From contig JAPPMB010000114.1 of the NCBI GenBank assembly GCA_028819255.1, positions 150,640-214,639 on the forward strand: 64,000 bases of DNA, written 5' to 3'. Made by a program: the position numbers and the translations under genes. Of this stretch, positions 25,156 to 34,202 are shown piece after piece. Position 1 is the first letter of the stretch, and each line of letters begins with the position of its first letter. A model generated the notes under the pieces. It did not search any database, was not told where the DNA came from, and worked only from the letters and a program-made list of their open reading frames with translations. Origin of the DNA: Bryobacterales bacterium. GTDB lineage: Bacteria > Acidobacteriota > Terriglobia > Bryobacterales > UBA6623.

Positions 25156-26409
25156 ATGCAGAACGCGAGAGTTCTGGGACTCATTCTGGCGGGCGGCAAG
25201 GGCACCCGCCTGTTCCCCCTGACCAAGGAGCGGACCAAGCCCGCCGTTCCCTTCGGCGGCAAGTACCGCATCGTCGACTTCGCCCTGAGCAATTTCATCA
25301 ACTCGGGAATCTACTCGGTCTACGTTCTCACCCAGTTCAAGAGCCAGTCGCTGCTGCAGCACCTGCGGAACGCTTGGCAGTTCTCGGATCTGCTCACCAG
25401 CCAGTTCATCATTCCCGTGCCGGCGCAGATGCGCAAGGGCGAGAAATGGTACCAGGGGACATCGGACGCGATCTACCAGAACATCCACCTCATCGAGCTG
25501 TCGCAGCCGGAGATGGTCGCAGTGTTCGGTGCGGACCACATCTACTACATGGACATCCGGCAGATGATCGGCTACCACCGGGACAAGGGCGCCAAGGGCA
25601 CCGTCGCGGTCCTGCCGACCCCGGTCTCGGAGGCAGGCCGGTTCGGCACGGTGGAGGTGGATTCCGACTGGCGGATCGTCCGCTTCCTCGAGAAGGTCTC
25701 GAGCCCCCCCGAGATTCCCGGCAGGCCCGGATGGTGCCTCGCCTCGATGGGCAACTACACGTTCGCCTCGGACGTGCTCGTGTCCGAGTTGCGGAGGGAC
25801 GCGGCCCGCCCCGAGAGCGACCACGACTTCGGCAAGAACATGCTGCCCGAAATGGTCGAGGAGCTTCCCATTTACGCGTACGACTACCTGACGAACAGGG
25901 TGCCGGGCGAGCGACCGGAGAACCGCGGATACTGGCGCGATGTCGGCACCATCGAGTCCTACTACGAGGCCAGCATGGACCTGCGGTCGATCCGGCCTAA
26001 CCTCGAGCTGCACAACCCGAGCTGGCCGCTGCGGACCGCCGAGTACCCGGCCGCCCCTTCGCGCTATTGCACCGACGAGGCGGGGCGCCACGGAGAGGCC
26101 GTCGACTCGATCGTCTCCGAGGGATGCGTTCTCAACGGGTCCTCCGTGAGCCGCTCGGTGCTGGGACGCAGCGTACACGTTGAATCGGGGGCGGTTATCG
26201 AGGACTCGATCGTCATGACCCGCTGCTACGTCGGGGCCGGAGCGAAGATCCGCAGGGCCATCATCGACAAGAACGCCCGGATTCCGCCCGGCGCGAGGAT
26301 CGGGTATGACGAGGCGAGCGACCGCGAGCGCCACCACCTGTCGAGCGACGGAATCGTCGTTGTGGAGGGATCCAGGACGGCGATCCCGATCACTCCGGTG
26401 GCGATCTGA
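25156..26409 (+). CDS. glgC: glucose-1-phosphate adenylyltransferase (ADP-glucose pyrophosphorylase)
   Basis: The 417-residue enzyme makes ADP-glucose from ATP and glucose-1-phosphate, the regulated first step of glycogen synthesis. It opens with LGLILAGGKGTRLFPLT (nucleotide binding, residues 7-23), then KPAVPFGGKYRIVDFALSN, WYQGTSDAIYQN near residue 98, and VFGADHIYYMD (metal/G1P site). The C-terminal third is a left-handed beta-helix read as hexapeptide-type repeats (SIVSEGC...SRSVLGRSV...EDSIVM). The ATG at 25156 has GGGAGG 9 bases upstream. Other glg genes are not nearby. The hairpin at 25114-25140 abuts its leader. Confidence 0.95.
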   Translation: MQNARVLGLILAGGKGTRLFPLTKERTKPAVPFGGKYRIVDFALSNFINSGIYSVYVLTQFKSQSLLQHLRNAWQFSDLLTSQFIIPVPAQMRKGEKWYQGTSDAIYQNIHLIELSQPEMVAVFGADHIYYMDIRQMIGYHRDKGAKGTVAVLPTPVSEAGRFGTVEVDSDWRIVRFLEKVSSPPEIPGRPGWCLASMGNYTFASDVLVSELRRDAARPESDHDFGKNMLPEMVEELPIYAYDYLTNRVPGERPENRGYWRDVGTIESYYEASMDLRSIRPNLELHNPSWPLRTAEYPAAPSRYCTDEAGRHGEAVDSIVSEGCVLNGSSVSRSVLGRSVHVESGAVIEDSIVMTRCYVGAGAKIRRAIIDKNARIPPGARIGYDEASDRERHHLSSDGIVVVEGSRTAIPITPVAI

Positions 26410-26421
26410 CCTGCGTCCGGG

Positions 26422-26781
26422 CTATAGCGAGGCGAGGATGCGGCGCAGGCTGGCCGAGAGGCTTCCCCGCGTGTGAACTTCCTCGCAGCCGGCGGCGCGC
26501 GCCCGCTCGATCAGGTCGACCCGGGTATGGTTGGCAAACGCGATCACGTGCGGCCCGCCCGGCGGCCGGACCTGGCCGATCGCCCCCAGCGGATCGAGAT
26601 GGGCCGCGTCGAGATCGACGATCACGAGGTCCGGACCCGATCGCAGGCCCTCCAGCAATGCCTGCCGCGTCGTCGCGAATCGCACCTCCACGCCAAGAGG
26701 GCGGGCCGTGCCGGAGACCTTCGATCCGAAGAACAGGTCCGGAATCGCGGCTAGAACATTCTTAGTCTTTTTTGCTTCCAA
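26422..26781 (-). CDS. receiver-like (pseudo-response-regulator) protein
   Basis: This ~119-residue product has a receiver-like alternating fold: an N-terminal strand VLAAIPDLFF, then GPDLVIVDLDA with the Asp where receivers are phosphorylated, then HVIAFANHT and EVHTRGSL. The N-terminal acidic pair is reduced to one Asp, and the conserved C-terminal Lys is not visible (Thr-Arg there), so it may not be a phosphotransfer partner. Start is uncertain: no ATG or GTG is usable, and I propose the TTG at 26781, since the region upstream belongs to the divergent mqnD promoter. It has no output domain or neighbouring kinase. Confidence 0.6.
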   Translation of the reverse strand: MEAKKTKNVLAAIPDLFFGSKVSGTARPLGVEVRFATTRQALLEGLRSGPDLVIVDLDAAHLDPLGAIGQVRPPGGPHVIAFANHTRVDLIERARAAGCEEVHTRGSLSASLRRILASL

Positions 26782-26829
26782 AACCCGCCGGAATCGCTGT
26801 CGTTCTGGTAGTCTGAGTCTAGCAACTGC

Positions 26830-27666
26830 ATGGTAGCCAAGCGCGAGTTCACCATCGCCCACAGTCCGGACGCCGACGACGCGTTCATGTTCTACGCTTT
26901 GGCAACAGGAAAGATCGAGTCCGATCTGCTCGAGTTCCGGCACGTGCTCAAGGACATCCAGACGCTCAACCAGGATGCCAGGGCGGGTCGCTACGACATG
27001 ACTGCGATCTCCTACCATGCGTATCCCTACGTCTCGGACCGGTATGTCCTGACGGCGGCGGGCTCGAGCGTGGGGGACGGCTACGGCCCCATCGTCGTCG
27101 CGCGGCCCGGTCTGGCGCCCGGCAGCCTCGCAGGGAGCCGCGTGGCGGTGCCCGGCCTGATGACGACGGCCTACCTTGCCCTCAAGTTGTACGAACCGCA
27201 CATCGAGCCGGTGGTGTACGACTTCGACGCGATCCTGGAAGCCGTCGCGGGAGGCGAGGTGGACGCCGGAGTCGTGATCCACGAGGGCCAGCTGACCTTT
27301 GCGGACACCGGGCTCCGCAGCGTGGCCGATCTCGGCGAGTGGTGGCAGCGCACCCAGGGACTGCCGCTTCCTCTCGGCTGCAACTGCATTCTGCGGGACC
27401 TGCCCGTCGAGGTGCAGGCGGAGGCTCGCAAGAAGCTCTCCGAGACGATCCGGTACTCTCTGGACCACCGCGGCGAGGCGCTGGAATACGCGCTTCAGTT
27501 CTCACGCGGCCTCGAGACCGGCCTGGCGGACCGCTTTGTCGGAATGTACGTCAACGGTTTCACGACAGAGATGGCGCCGTCGGTCCTTGCGGCGGGCCAG
27601 CGCCTGCTTGACATGGGGCACTCCGCGGGCTTGATTCCCCGGAGCGTCCAGCTGGAGTACATATAG
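26830..27666 (+). CDS. mqnD: 1,4-dihydroxy-6-naphthoate synthase (MqnD), futalosine menaquinone pathway
   Basis: The 278-residue product has a periplasmic-binding-protein-like fold of the MqnA/MqnD family. The opening IAHSPDADDAFMFYAL (residues ~9-24), the mid-protein AISYHAY, and DAGVVIHEGQLTF near residue 155 match MqnD rather than MqnA; the VIHEG His is the proposed catalytic residue in MqnD. It converts cyclic dehypoxanthinyl futalosine to 1,4-dihydroxy-6-naphthoate in menaquinone synthesis. No signal peptide is present, as expected for this cytoplasmic enzyme. Other mqn genes are not in the window. The ATG at 26830 follows a TAGTCT-type -10 at about 26809; no strong ribosome binding site is visible. 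Confidence 0.88.
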   Translation: MVAKREFTIAHSPDADDAFMFYALATGKIESDLLEFRHVLKDIQTLNQDARAGRYDMTAISYHAYPYVSDRYVLTAAGSSVGDGYGPIVVARPGLAPGSLAGSRVAVPGLMTTAYLALKLYEPHIEPVVYDFDAILEAVAGGEVDAGVVIHEGQLTFADTGLRSVADLGEWWQRTQGLPLPLGCNCILRDLPVEVQAEARKKLSETIRYSLDHRGEALEYALQFSRGLETGLADRFVGMYVNGFTTEMAPSVLAAGQRLLDMGHSAGLIPRSVQLEYI

Positions 27667-27668
27667 CC

Positions 27669-27700
27669 GGCCCGGCGCCGAGCCGCTCGGCTCGCGGGCC
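27669..27700. terminator. bulged GC hairpin after mqnD
   Basis: GGCCCG (27669-27674) pairs with CGGGCC (27695-27700), and GCCGA (27677-27681) pairs with TCGGC (27687-27691). It starts right after the mqnD stop, and no U-tract follows. It resembles the hairpin after the LolD-like gene, so a U-less terminator is plausible. Confidence 0.4.
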
Positions 27701-27713
27701 CAGGGGAAGAACA

Positions 27714-29012
27714 ATGCATTCGTGGCAACGACTCGTTGGATGTTCTCTGCTGGCCATTGCCGTGGCGAGCGGTCAGCCGGATTGGCGGGCGGGCTTGTCC
27801 AGCCCTTCCGCGAAGGCGCGGACCCGGGCCGCACGCACTCTCGGCGACATGCCGGGAGGGGATGCGTACTTGGATCTTCTCGCCCCGCTGCTGCGGGACT
27901 CGGACGAGCAAGTGAGAGTGGCAGCGGTCACCGCCATCCTCAAGATGCGCGTCGTCGACGCGCTGCCTTTGCTGGTCGACGCCGCGGGGGACCTCTCTCC
28001 GGCTGTGCAGACCATCGCGGTCGACGGCCTCGTGGACTTCTACATCCCGGGATACTTCAAATTCGGATCGAGGCTGACCGCCGCGGGGCTGGGAGGCGCA
28101 CTCAAGAACCGGTTCTCCAAGCCAAGCCCCCTGATTGTCCCGGCCTACGTTGACGTCAGTCCGTCGGCCATCAAGGCGATTGGGGACGTTGTCCGCGCCG
28201 GGAAGAGCGACGGGGCGCGGGCCAATGCGGCCAGGGCCATCGGCATCCTGCGCGGGCAAAGCCAGATCGACGCCCTGGTCGAAGGCGTCCGCTCGCGGAG
28301 CGGGGACCTGATCCTCGAGTGCGTCCTCGCGATCAGGAAGCTGCAGGACGTGTCGGTGGGACCGGAACTCGTGTTTCTTCTGCGTGACCTCGATCCGGTC
28401 CTGCTCAATGCCGTGGTCCAGACAATGGGCCAGCTCCGCACGCGCGAGGCTGTGCCCGACTTGGTCAGAATCGTCGAAGAGGGCAGGAAGGCCAACATCA
28501 GAACCCAGGCTCTGCTGGCGCTCGCCAAGATTCCGAACAGCGGACAGCGCGAAGTCTTCATCAGCTATCTCCGCCACAAGGACGACAGCCTGCGGGCCGC
28601 AGCGGCAGAGGGGATCGCACGGATCGGCACTCCTGCGGATCTGGAACTCATCGAGCAGCTTGCAGCGAAGGAGAAATCCCTTCGGGCGAGGCTCTCCATG
28701 GCGTTCGCCTCCGTGATGCTGGGCGACCACGTTCAGCTGGCCCGCCTCATCGAGGGCCTCAACTCGAAGGTGCATCGCCTGGAAGCGCGGCCCCTGATTG
28801 TCGAACTAGCCCGCGACCCCGAGGTCCTGTCCAAGCTCTACGTTCCCCTGGCCACGGGGACGCCTCCGCAAAGGCGGCACCTCGCGGTCGTGCTCGCGCG
28901 TAGCGGCACGTCGGAGAGCGTTCCCTACCTGGAGAGCCTGATGAACGACAGCAACAACCAGGTCGCTTCGGAGGCGATCGAGTCCCTGCGGAACCTGAGG
29001 GCCCGCCTGTAG
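27714..29012 (+). CDS. exported HEAT-repeat protein
   Basis: The 432-residue protein begins with a signal peptide (residues 1-~20, hydrophobic LVGCSLLAIAVASG) and is then almost entirely helical HEAT/Armadillo-like repeats of 30-40 residues, seen as recurring L-x-x-LL-x-D/E-D-x-x-VR-x-AA-x-x-A-L patterns (for example DLLAPLLRDSDEQVRVAAVTAILKM-like units and SVPYLESLMNDSNNQVASEAIESL-like units; each is one repeat). Such proteins serve as scaffolds or phycobilin-lyase-like modules; no catalytic residues are seen. It follows mqnD after 47 bases that contain a hairpin, so it may be transcribed separately. The specific role is unknown. Confidence 0.8.
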   Translation: MHSWQRLVGCSLLAIAVASGQPDWRAGLSSPSAKARTRAARTLGDMPGGDAYLDLLAPLLRDSDEQVRVAAVTAILKMRVVDALPLLVDAAGDLSPAVQTIAVDGLVDFYIPGYFKFGSRLTAAGLGGALKNRFSKPSPLIVPAYVDVSPSAIKAIGDVVRAGKSDGARANAARAIGILRGQSQIDALVEGVRSRSGDLILECVLAIRKLQDVSVGPELVFLLRDLDPVLLNAVVQTMGQLRTREAVPDLVRIVEEGRKANIRTQALLALAKIPNSGQREVFISYLRHKDDSLRAAAAEGIARIGTPADLELIEQLAAKEKSLRARLSMAFASVMLGDHVQLARLIEGLNSKVHRLEARPLIVELARDPEVLSKLYVPLATGTPPQRRHLAVVLARSGTSESVPYLESLMNDSNNQVASEAIESLRNLRARL

Positions 29013-29245
29013 GGCACCTCCCGCCCCAGAAGATCCATGCCGGGCGGGCTCGAATCGAATCGGCGGGCCGCCGCCCCTCCGCGCAGAGCGCTCGCCGCAC
29101 GGCGGTGCGGAGCGGACCTGCCGTTCAGCCCCGGCCTTTTCCGGGATCACGAACGGTCGTGCGATGGCCGGTCCCGGGCGTGGAGCGCCCCGCGGAGCCC
29201 GAATCTTGGTTCGCCGCCCGTTTCGGCAACGGCGCGGGAATTGCG

Positions 29246-30643
29246 CTAGGGGCCCTGTTCGGCCTCCCTGCGGTAGCGGTTCGACGACGAGATGGTGTAG
29301 TTGCGGACGGGTCCGTTGAACGTCCGCTCACCAACGATCGCGAGCGCGTCGGCCATCAGGATCTTCGCGTCGCGGTCTTCGGGCCGCAGCCTGATCACGT
29401 GGCGGACGAACTGCGCCGCTCCCAGCGGATCGTCGGCGGCCATAGCGTTCCGCGCCTTGTCCATGAGGGCGTCAACGCCGCCTGCCAGGTCCGCGATCCG
29501 CTCGGCCTGCCTTTGCGGGCTCTCCCGGTGGAGGCTCAGAACATCGCCGTCGAACCAGCCGAGATCTTGGGCATAGAGGTCCCGGACCGTTCCCTCGACC
29601 GTGCCGTAGTAGTCGGCCAGGTAGTCGAGGTTCCGGAAACGCTCGGGCAGCCTCGCGTATTCGACCAGCTCGTCGGGCGTCTTGAACTGCCTGATGCCCT
29701 CGAGGGTGCGGTCAAGCACCCACTGCATCGCATCCCTGTAGTTCGTCAGGACTTCCTTCGCGTCATGCAGGATTGGCGCCGTGTGGCCCCCGACGACATG
29801 TGCCGGGTCCTCGGCCACCATCTTGTCGACGCTGGCGATCCAGTCCCGGAGCGAGCGCCTCGCCGTGCCGCGAAGCGGATAGAGGTTCGGCCAGGACTGG
29901 TAGAAGTTGTCTCCCGCGAAGACCACCCTCTGCTCGGGCAGCCAGACGTAGAGCTGGTCCGCGGTCTCGCCCGGCGCGGCGACCAGCTCGAGGCGGACCC
30001 CGGCGATCTCGAGGCTTTCGCGCTCGCCCGAGAAGCGGTGCGTCGGCTGGACCTGCATCGGCGGCCTTCCGCCCCGCGGCGCCGACCTCCCGCGCACTCC
30101 GTCGAGCATCATGTTGCCGGCGGGCCGCCTTTCCGGCGGAATCGCGATGCCGATGCCCATCTTCTGCTCGGGGAGCAGGTCGAAGCCCTGGGAGTTGGAC
30201 GGCCGAACGCCGCCCCCCAGGCCCTTCTCCCGCACGAGGGCCGTTTCGGAACCGAAGTTGTCCCGGGCCCACACCTGGATGCCCTTGTCCGGCTCGTAGA
30301 ATGCCGGCGCGCCGTTGGTGTGGTCCCCGTGGCCGTGGGTGTAGACGATGGCCCTCACCGGCAGGGAGGTGACCTTCTCGAAGGCCGCACGGACCTGCGC
30401 CGCGGCGGCCGGCAGCTGGCCGGGGTCGATGATGACGACGCCTTCGTCGCCGACGATCATCGAGTTCGCAGAGACCTGGTAGCCGAGCGCCGTGTAGACG
30501 TTCTCGGCGACCCTTGTGACGGTCGGCTCGAACATCCGGTTGCGTTCCAGCAGGCGCCTGGTTGCCTCGCTGGGCTGGGCGGCGAGCTGGACGGCCACTG
30601 CCAGAATCAGTGTGAGCGCCGGGACGGCGGTTGCTCTTCGCAT
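29246..30643 (-). CDS. exported metallo-beta-lactamase-fold alkylsulfatase-like hydrolase
   Basis: The 465-residue protein has a signal peptide (residues 1-~23, ending QLAAQ) and an MBL domain with THGHGDHTNG near residue 100, an Ala-Pro-Gly-Glu-Thr loop near 235, FAGDNFYQSWPNLYPLRG near 255 and VVGGHTAPI near 295. The NLYPLRGT...DWIASVDKM and LGWFDGDVLSLH segments closely follow the SdsA1/BDS1 linear alkylsulfatase pattern, including part of its dimerisation domain. The usual C-terminal SCP2-like domain seems absent, as the protein is about 180 residues shorter than SdsA1. It probably hydrolyses sulfate or phosphate esters in the periplasm. Start at 30643 is set by GAGG seven bases upstream. 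Confidence 0.82.
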   Translation of the reverse strand: MRRATAVPALTLILAVAVQLAAQPSEATRRLLERNRMFEPTVTRVAENVYTALGYQVSANSMIVGDEGVVIIDPGQLPAAAAQVRAAFEKVTSLPVRAIVYTHGHGDHTNGAPAFYEPDKGIQVWARDNFGSETALVREKGLGGGVRPSNSQGFDLLPEQKMGIGIAIPPERRPAGNMMLDGVRGRSAPRGGRPPMQVQPTHRFSGERESLEIAGVRLELVAAPGETADQLYVWLPEQRVVFAGDNFYQSWPNLYPLRGTARRSLRDWIASVDKMVAEDPAHVVGGHTAPILHDAKEVLTNYRDAMQWVLDRTLEGIRQFKTPDELVEYARLPERFRNLDYLADYYGTVEGTVRDLYAQDLGWFDGDVLSLHRESPQRQAERIADLAGGVDALMDKARNAMAADDPLGAAQFVRHVIRLRPEDRDAKILMADALAIVGERTFNGPVRNYTISSSNRYRREAEQGP

Positions 30644-30720
30644 GAAATGACCTCGAAACAGGAAAGGCGAGACTTCCGACGGTTTGGTTGCTCGGGCGAG
30701 CCCGGTTCGAGGGGGGCGAT

Positions 30721-30927
30721 CTAGCGTCTGCGCTGCTTCTGCTGGCCGATGCGCACCCTTCTCAGCGACGCCTTCTGATCCGCCCAGGCTCTCCAGTCGA
30801 AGCGCCTCGTGGCATCGTCCAGATACGCCTTCACGTCGGCACCCTTCGGAAGGACTGCCACGATCGTTGCCCGCTCCCCGGTGTCGGGGTGATAGATCGA
30901 GTACTTCCTCGTGTTTGGAATCCCCAT
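30721..30927 (-). CDS. small basic protein of unknown function
   Basis: The 68-residue product begins at an ATG with an excellent GGAGG five bases upstream. It reads MGIPNTRKYSIYHPDTGERA at the start and ends in a strongly basic RRVRIGQQKQRRR-type tail, which suggests nucleic-acid or ribosome contact. I recognise no family. It lies 77 bases upstream of the alkylsulfatase-like gene on the same strand. The frame extends beyond the ATG, but that part lacks protein character. Confidence 0.6.
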   Translation of the reverse strand: MGIPNTRKYSIYHPDTGERATIVAVLPKGADVKAYLDDATRRFDWRAWADQKASLRRVRIGQQKQRRR

Positions 30928-31191
30928 GGCTGCCTCCGACTCTATCACAGGGCCTGCCGGACTCCTTCGGGTCGCGTCGTTCGGCCCATGCGCCTTGGTC
31001 GGCAGGCCCGCCGGGAAGGGGAGGGCGGCGTCTGCCGGGGGGCTTCGCCACTCGCCCCGGGACCGTACCTGCGCCTCCGATGCGGATCGCGTCCGGTCCG
31101 GCTCCACGGTCATCCGAGGACTGGCGCAGCGGCCCGCGGCGAAACCGTCCCCCTCTCGGCCTCTTGGCGGCTGAGGGACTCCCGGATGCAG

Positions 31192-32382
31192 CTACCTGTC
31201 CCCGGATGCCGCATCGGGCTCGGCGGGCTCGCCGTCGGGGACGGGCGTGGGTCCGTGGAAGTAGCCCACGCGGTGCTTGATGCGCAGCTTGTCGTAGGGG
31301 ACCTCGACCCGGATGCGGTGGAAGATGCCGCGCTCGTTCAGGTTGTTCGGGCGGTAGCTGAGCCGGTACTGGCTGCGGATGTCCTCGCCGATCCGGATGA
31401 TCGATTCCTGGACGCCGCTGGACGTCCTCGGGCTGAAGTCGCGGCCCCCTGTTCCGTCGGCGAGAACCTCCAAGGGGTTGTCGAAAATCAGGTTCTTCAC
31501 GCCACGCACCAGGTCGATGATGATGGGGATCATGTTCGGAGTGACGGAATAGGCGCTTTGCTGCTGGGCGGTGGGTGTGTTCGGAGTGCCGGGCATCGTG
31601 GGCCGCACGACGACGCCGGCGGGGATGTTGGGGGGGCGCACCACGGGCTTGCGCCGCAGCCGTGCCGAGAGGGTGGACAGCCGGACGGCGTAGATCGACA
31701 TGTTGTACAGCTGCGCAGTGCGAAGGCTCTCGCCCAGTCCGATGCGGCTGCCGTTGTTCTGCGATTCCGAAATCAGCACGATGATCTTGCGGTGGCTGTC
31801 CGGCCGCTTCAGCAGCATGCGGATCGCGCTGTAGGTGACGTCGCCCATTGCTACGGCGGAGGTTCCGATGCGCATGTCCTTGAGCGCCTTGTCGATCTTC
31901 TTGGTGTCGTTGGTGAAGTCCTGCATCAGCCTGACCCGGCTGTCGAACGTCAGGATCGCCGCCTCGCCGTGTTCGCCGAGCACCAGTTCCGTGAACAGGT
32001 ACGCCGACTTGCGAATGTCGCCCAGAATGCCTTCCACCCTGTCGCTGGTCTGCACGCAGATCACCATGGAGATCGGGAGGAAGCTCACGTCGAAGCCCAC
32101 GATCTCCTGCCTGACGTCGTTGTCGTAGATCGAGAAGTCTTCCTGGATCATGTCGTGGATGTACACGTCGTTGCGGCTGCGCACGGAGAGCGGCACGGTG
32201 ACCTCGTCGATGTCCTCCAGGAAGATCGCGGGCTGGTCGGACTCGAACAGCGTCTCCGGGTCGAAGAGGTCCGCCTCATCCTGCGCGTGCAGCGCGGGCG
32301 CGGACAAGGTCAGAAGAATCGTGAGGAGCCGTTTGGGAAGGCGGCTCCGGCCGGAACGGGATCGAAGCATCGCGGTTGCCAT
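31192..32382 (-). CDS. exported VWA-domain protein, acidobacterial VWFA-related family
   Basis: The 396-residue protein has a basic N-terminus and signal segment (cleavage near ALHA-QDE at ~33), then a beta-rich region (TVPLSVRSRNDVYIHDM, DFSIYDNDVRQEI) and a VWA domain (FLPISMVICVQTSDRV, ILTFDSR, MGDVTYSAI, IIVLISE). The classical MIDAS DxSxS is altered to QTSDR, as is common in this family. This layout is the acidobacterial VWFA-related family (TIGR03436), strongly expanded in Acidobacteria, which is the best single lineage clue here. It ends in an Asp/Glu-rich tail. It lies 12 bases downstream of moaC on the same strand, likely co-transcribed. Function unknown; probably protein-protein interaction outside the cytoplasmic membrane. 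Confidence 0.88.
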   Translation of the reverse strand: MATAMLRSRSGRSRLPKRLLTILLTLSAPALHAQDEADLFDPETLFESDQPAIFLEDIDEVTVPLSVRSRNDVYIHDMIQEDFSIYDNDVRQEIVGFDVSFLPISMVICVQTSDRVEGILGDIRKSAYLFTELVLGEHGEAAILTFDSRVRLMQDFTNDTKKIDKALKDMRIGTSAVAMGDVTYSAIRMLLKRPDSHRKIIVLISESQNNGSRIGLGESLRTAQLYNMSIYAVRLSTLSARLRRKPVVRPPNIPAGVVVRPTMPGTPNTPTAQQQSAYSVTPNMIPIIIDLVRGVKNLIFDNPLEVLADGTGGRDFSPRTSSGVQESIIRIGEDIRSQYRLSYRPNNLNERGIFHRIRVEVPYDKLRIKHRVGYFHGPTPVPDGEPAEPDAASGDR

Positions 32383-32394
32383 TCTCAGTGTCCC

Positions 32395-32892
32395 CTAGGC
32401 AGGAATCGTCCGGTCCGGCTCCGAGGCCGGCCCGCGCAAGTACCGGCCGCTCTTCCCTCCGGTCTTCTCGACCAGGACGACCTCCCGGATCTCGATTCCC
32501 TTGTCGAGAGCCTTGCACATGTCGTAGACGGTGAGGCTGGCGACGGCGACCGCGGTCATGGCTTCCATCTCGACGCCCGTCACGCCGAAGGTGGACGCCG
32601 TGGCCGTGATGGCCACGCCGTCGCCCCGCAGCTCCGTTGAGACATCGGCATGGGTGAGCGGGAGCGGGTGACACAGCGGGATCAGGTCGGCGGTCTTCTT
32701 GGCGGCCTGAATGCCGGCGATTCGGGCCACCTCCATGGGATTTCCCTTCGGGTTGTCGGGCAGGGCCGCCAGCACCTCCGCCCGGATCTTCACGAATCCC
32801 CGGGCCGTCGCCGACCGCCTCGTTGCGGCCTTCGAGCCCACGTCCACCATGGACACGGCACCCGTCTCATCGTAGTGGGATAGGCCGCTCAA
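32395..32892 (-). CDS. moaC: cyclic pyranopterin monophosphate synthase MoaC
   Basis: The 165-residue enzyme converts the MoaA product to cyclic pyranopterin monophosphate in molybdenum cofactor synthesis. It shows LSHYDETGAVSMVDVGSK at the start, then AKKTADLIPLCHPLPLTH (active-site region), GVEMEAMTAVAVASLTVYDMCKA and EKTGGKSG. I choose the TTG start at 32892 because it matches the usual MoaC N-terminus and overlaps the moeA stop as TTGA, typical of translational coupling; a longer upstream frame would add residues unlike MoaC. It is between moeA and the VWA gene. Confidence 0.93.
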   Translation of the reverse strand: MSGLSHYDETGAVSMVDVGSKAATRRSATARGFVKIRAEVLAALPDNPKGNPMEVARIAGIQAAKKTADLIPLCHPLPLTHADVSTELRGDGVAITATASTFGVTGVEMEAMTAVAVASLTVYDMCKALDKGIEIREVVLVEKTGGKSGRYLRGPASEPDRTIPA

Positions 32893-34097
32893 AGCCGCAT
32901 CACCTCGATCCAGTCCCCGGCGTCCCACGACGCCTGCGCGTCCGAGGCCACCATCAGGCAGTTCGCCCTGGCGAAGGCCGCCACGTCCCCCGACCCCTGC
33001 CCGCGCTCGGGCCGGACGGTCGCGTCACCGTAATCCCCTTCGAGCACCGCCCCGATGAAGCGCGTCAGGACAGGCTTGTGACGGAACGGGGCGGCCAGCC
33101 TCGCGCCCCGGAAGCGCAGCGGCGAGTCCGTCGCTCCGCCCAGCAGGTCCACCGCAACGGATGCGACGACCTCGAAGGTGACCATCGTGGAAAGGGGATT
33201 GCCCGGCAGTCCGAACACCGGCGTGCCGCCCACGCGTCCGAAGACCAGCGGCTTGCCCGGCTGGATGCGCACCTTGGTGAAGAAGATCTCGGCGCCCAGG
33301 TCCGATAGCACCTCCTCGACCAGGTCGTGCTTTCCCATCGAGACGCCGCCCGACAGGATCAGAAGGTCGCTCCGCAGGCCGTCCTCGATCAGCTCCCGGG
33401 TCTCGTCCAGCCTGTCCCTGGCGACGGGAAGAATCCGCGGCAGGCCGCCGCGCCTGCTGATCTGGGCCGCCAGCGAGTGGGCGTTGGAATTCCGGATCTG
33501 GTAGGGCTCCGGCTGGGAGTCCACCGGCAGGACTTCGTCTCCGGTCGACAGGATCGCGATCTCCGGGCGCCGGCAGACAGTGACCTCCGCACAGCCCACC
33601 GTGCCCAGCAGCGCAGTCTGGGCGTAGCCGATGCGTCGGCCCGCGGACATCACAAGCTGTCCCCGCCTGGTCTCCGATCCGGCCATGATCAGGTTCCGCC
33701 CGGAAGCGATGGACCTGTGCAGCGTGACGCGGGGCCCGTTCCGGGTCGAATGCTCCACCATCACCACGGCGTCGGCGTTGCGCGGGCCGGGTGCGCCGGT
33801 CATGATCTCGACGGTCTGGCCCGGCTCAAGCGCAAAGAGCGAGGGCTCGCCCGCCCGCGTCTCGCCGATCAGCTCGAGCTCGGCCGGCACCTGCGCCACA
33901 TCGGCGGCGATGACGGCGAAGCCGTCGCGCGCCGAGCGGTTGAAGGGGGGGTAGTCGCGGTCCGACCGCACGTCCCGCCCCAGAACGCGTCCATGGGCCT
34001 CGTCCAGGGAGACCGTCTCCAGCTGAGGGTCCCCCAGCATTTCGCGCACCCGCGCGAACACCACGGAGCGGGCTTCGTCAAAGCGCAATGGAGACAT
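32889..34097 (-). CDS. moeA: molybdopterin molybdotransferase MoeA
   Basis: The 402-residue enzyme inserts molybdate into adenylylated molybdopterin. Motifs in order: PPFNRSARDGFAV near residue 55, GEPS and VEIMTGAPGPRNADAVVMVE near 95-115, LSTGDEV near 190, SGGVSMGKHDLV near 255, and VFGLPGNPLSTMVTF near 300. Length is normal. Start is the ATG at 34097; upstream codons have no MoeA similarity. Its stop overlaps the moaC start. moeA-moaC-VWA gene are likely one transcript. Molybdoenzymes themselves are not in the window. Confidence 0.93.
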   Translation of the reverse strand: MSPLRFDEARSVVFARVREMLGDPQLETVSLDEAHGRVLGRDVRSDRDYPPFNRSARDGFAVIAADVAQVPAELELIGETRAGEPSLFALEPGQTVEIMTGAPGPRNADAVVMVEHSTRNGPRVTLHRSIASGRNLIMAGSETRRGQLVMSAGRRIGYAQTALLGTVGCAEVTVCRRPEIAILSTGDEVLPVDSQPEPYQIRNSNAHSLAAQISRRGGLPRILPVARDRLDETRELIEDGLRSDLLILSGGVSMGKHDLVEEVLSDLGAEIFFTKVRIQPGKPLVFGRVGGTPVFGLPGNPLSTMVTFEVVASVAVDLLGGATDSPLRFRGARLAAPFRHKPVLTRFIGAVLEGDYGDATVRPERGQGSGDVAAFARANCLMVASDAQASWDAGDWIEVMRL

Positions 34098-34202
34098 GGG
34101 AATCGACCTGCCGGCCCATCGGAAACACCGGCCACTGAGAGTTTCGCACAACCTCCGGCCGGGGTTTCGGAGGCTGGGGAGTGCGGGCAGGAGCCGGACT
34201 CG

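Noticed and set aside
29131..29190. Possible hairpins between the HEAT and alkylsulfatase genes
   Set aside because: Stems of 5 bp are expected by chance in DNA this GC-rich, and there is no U-tract.
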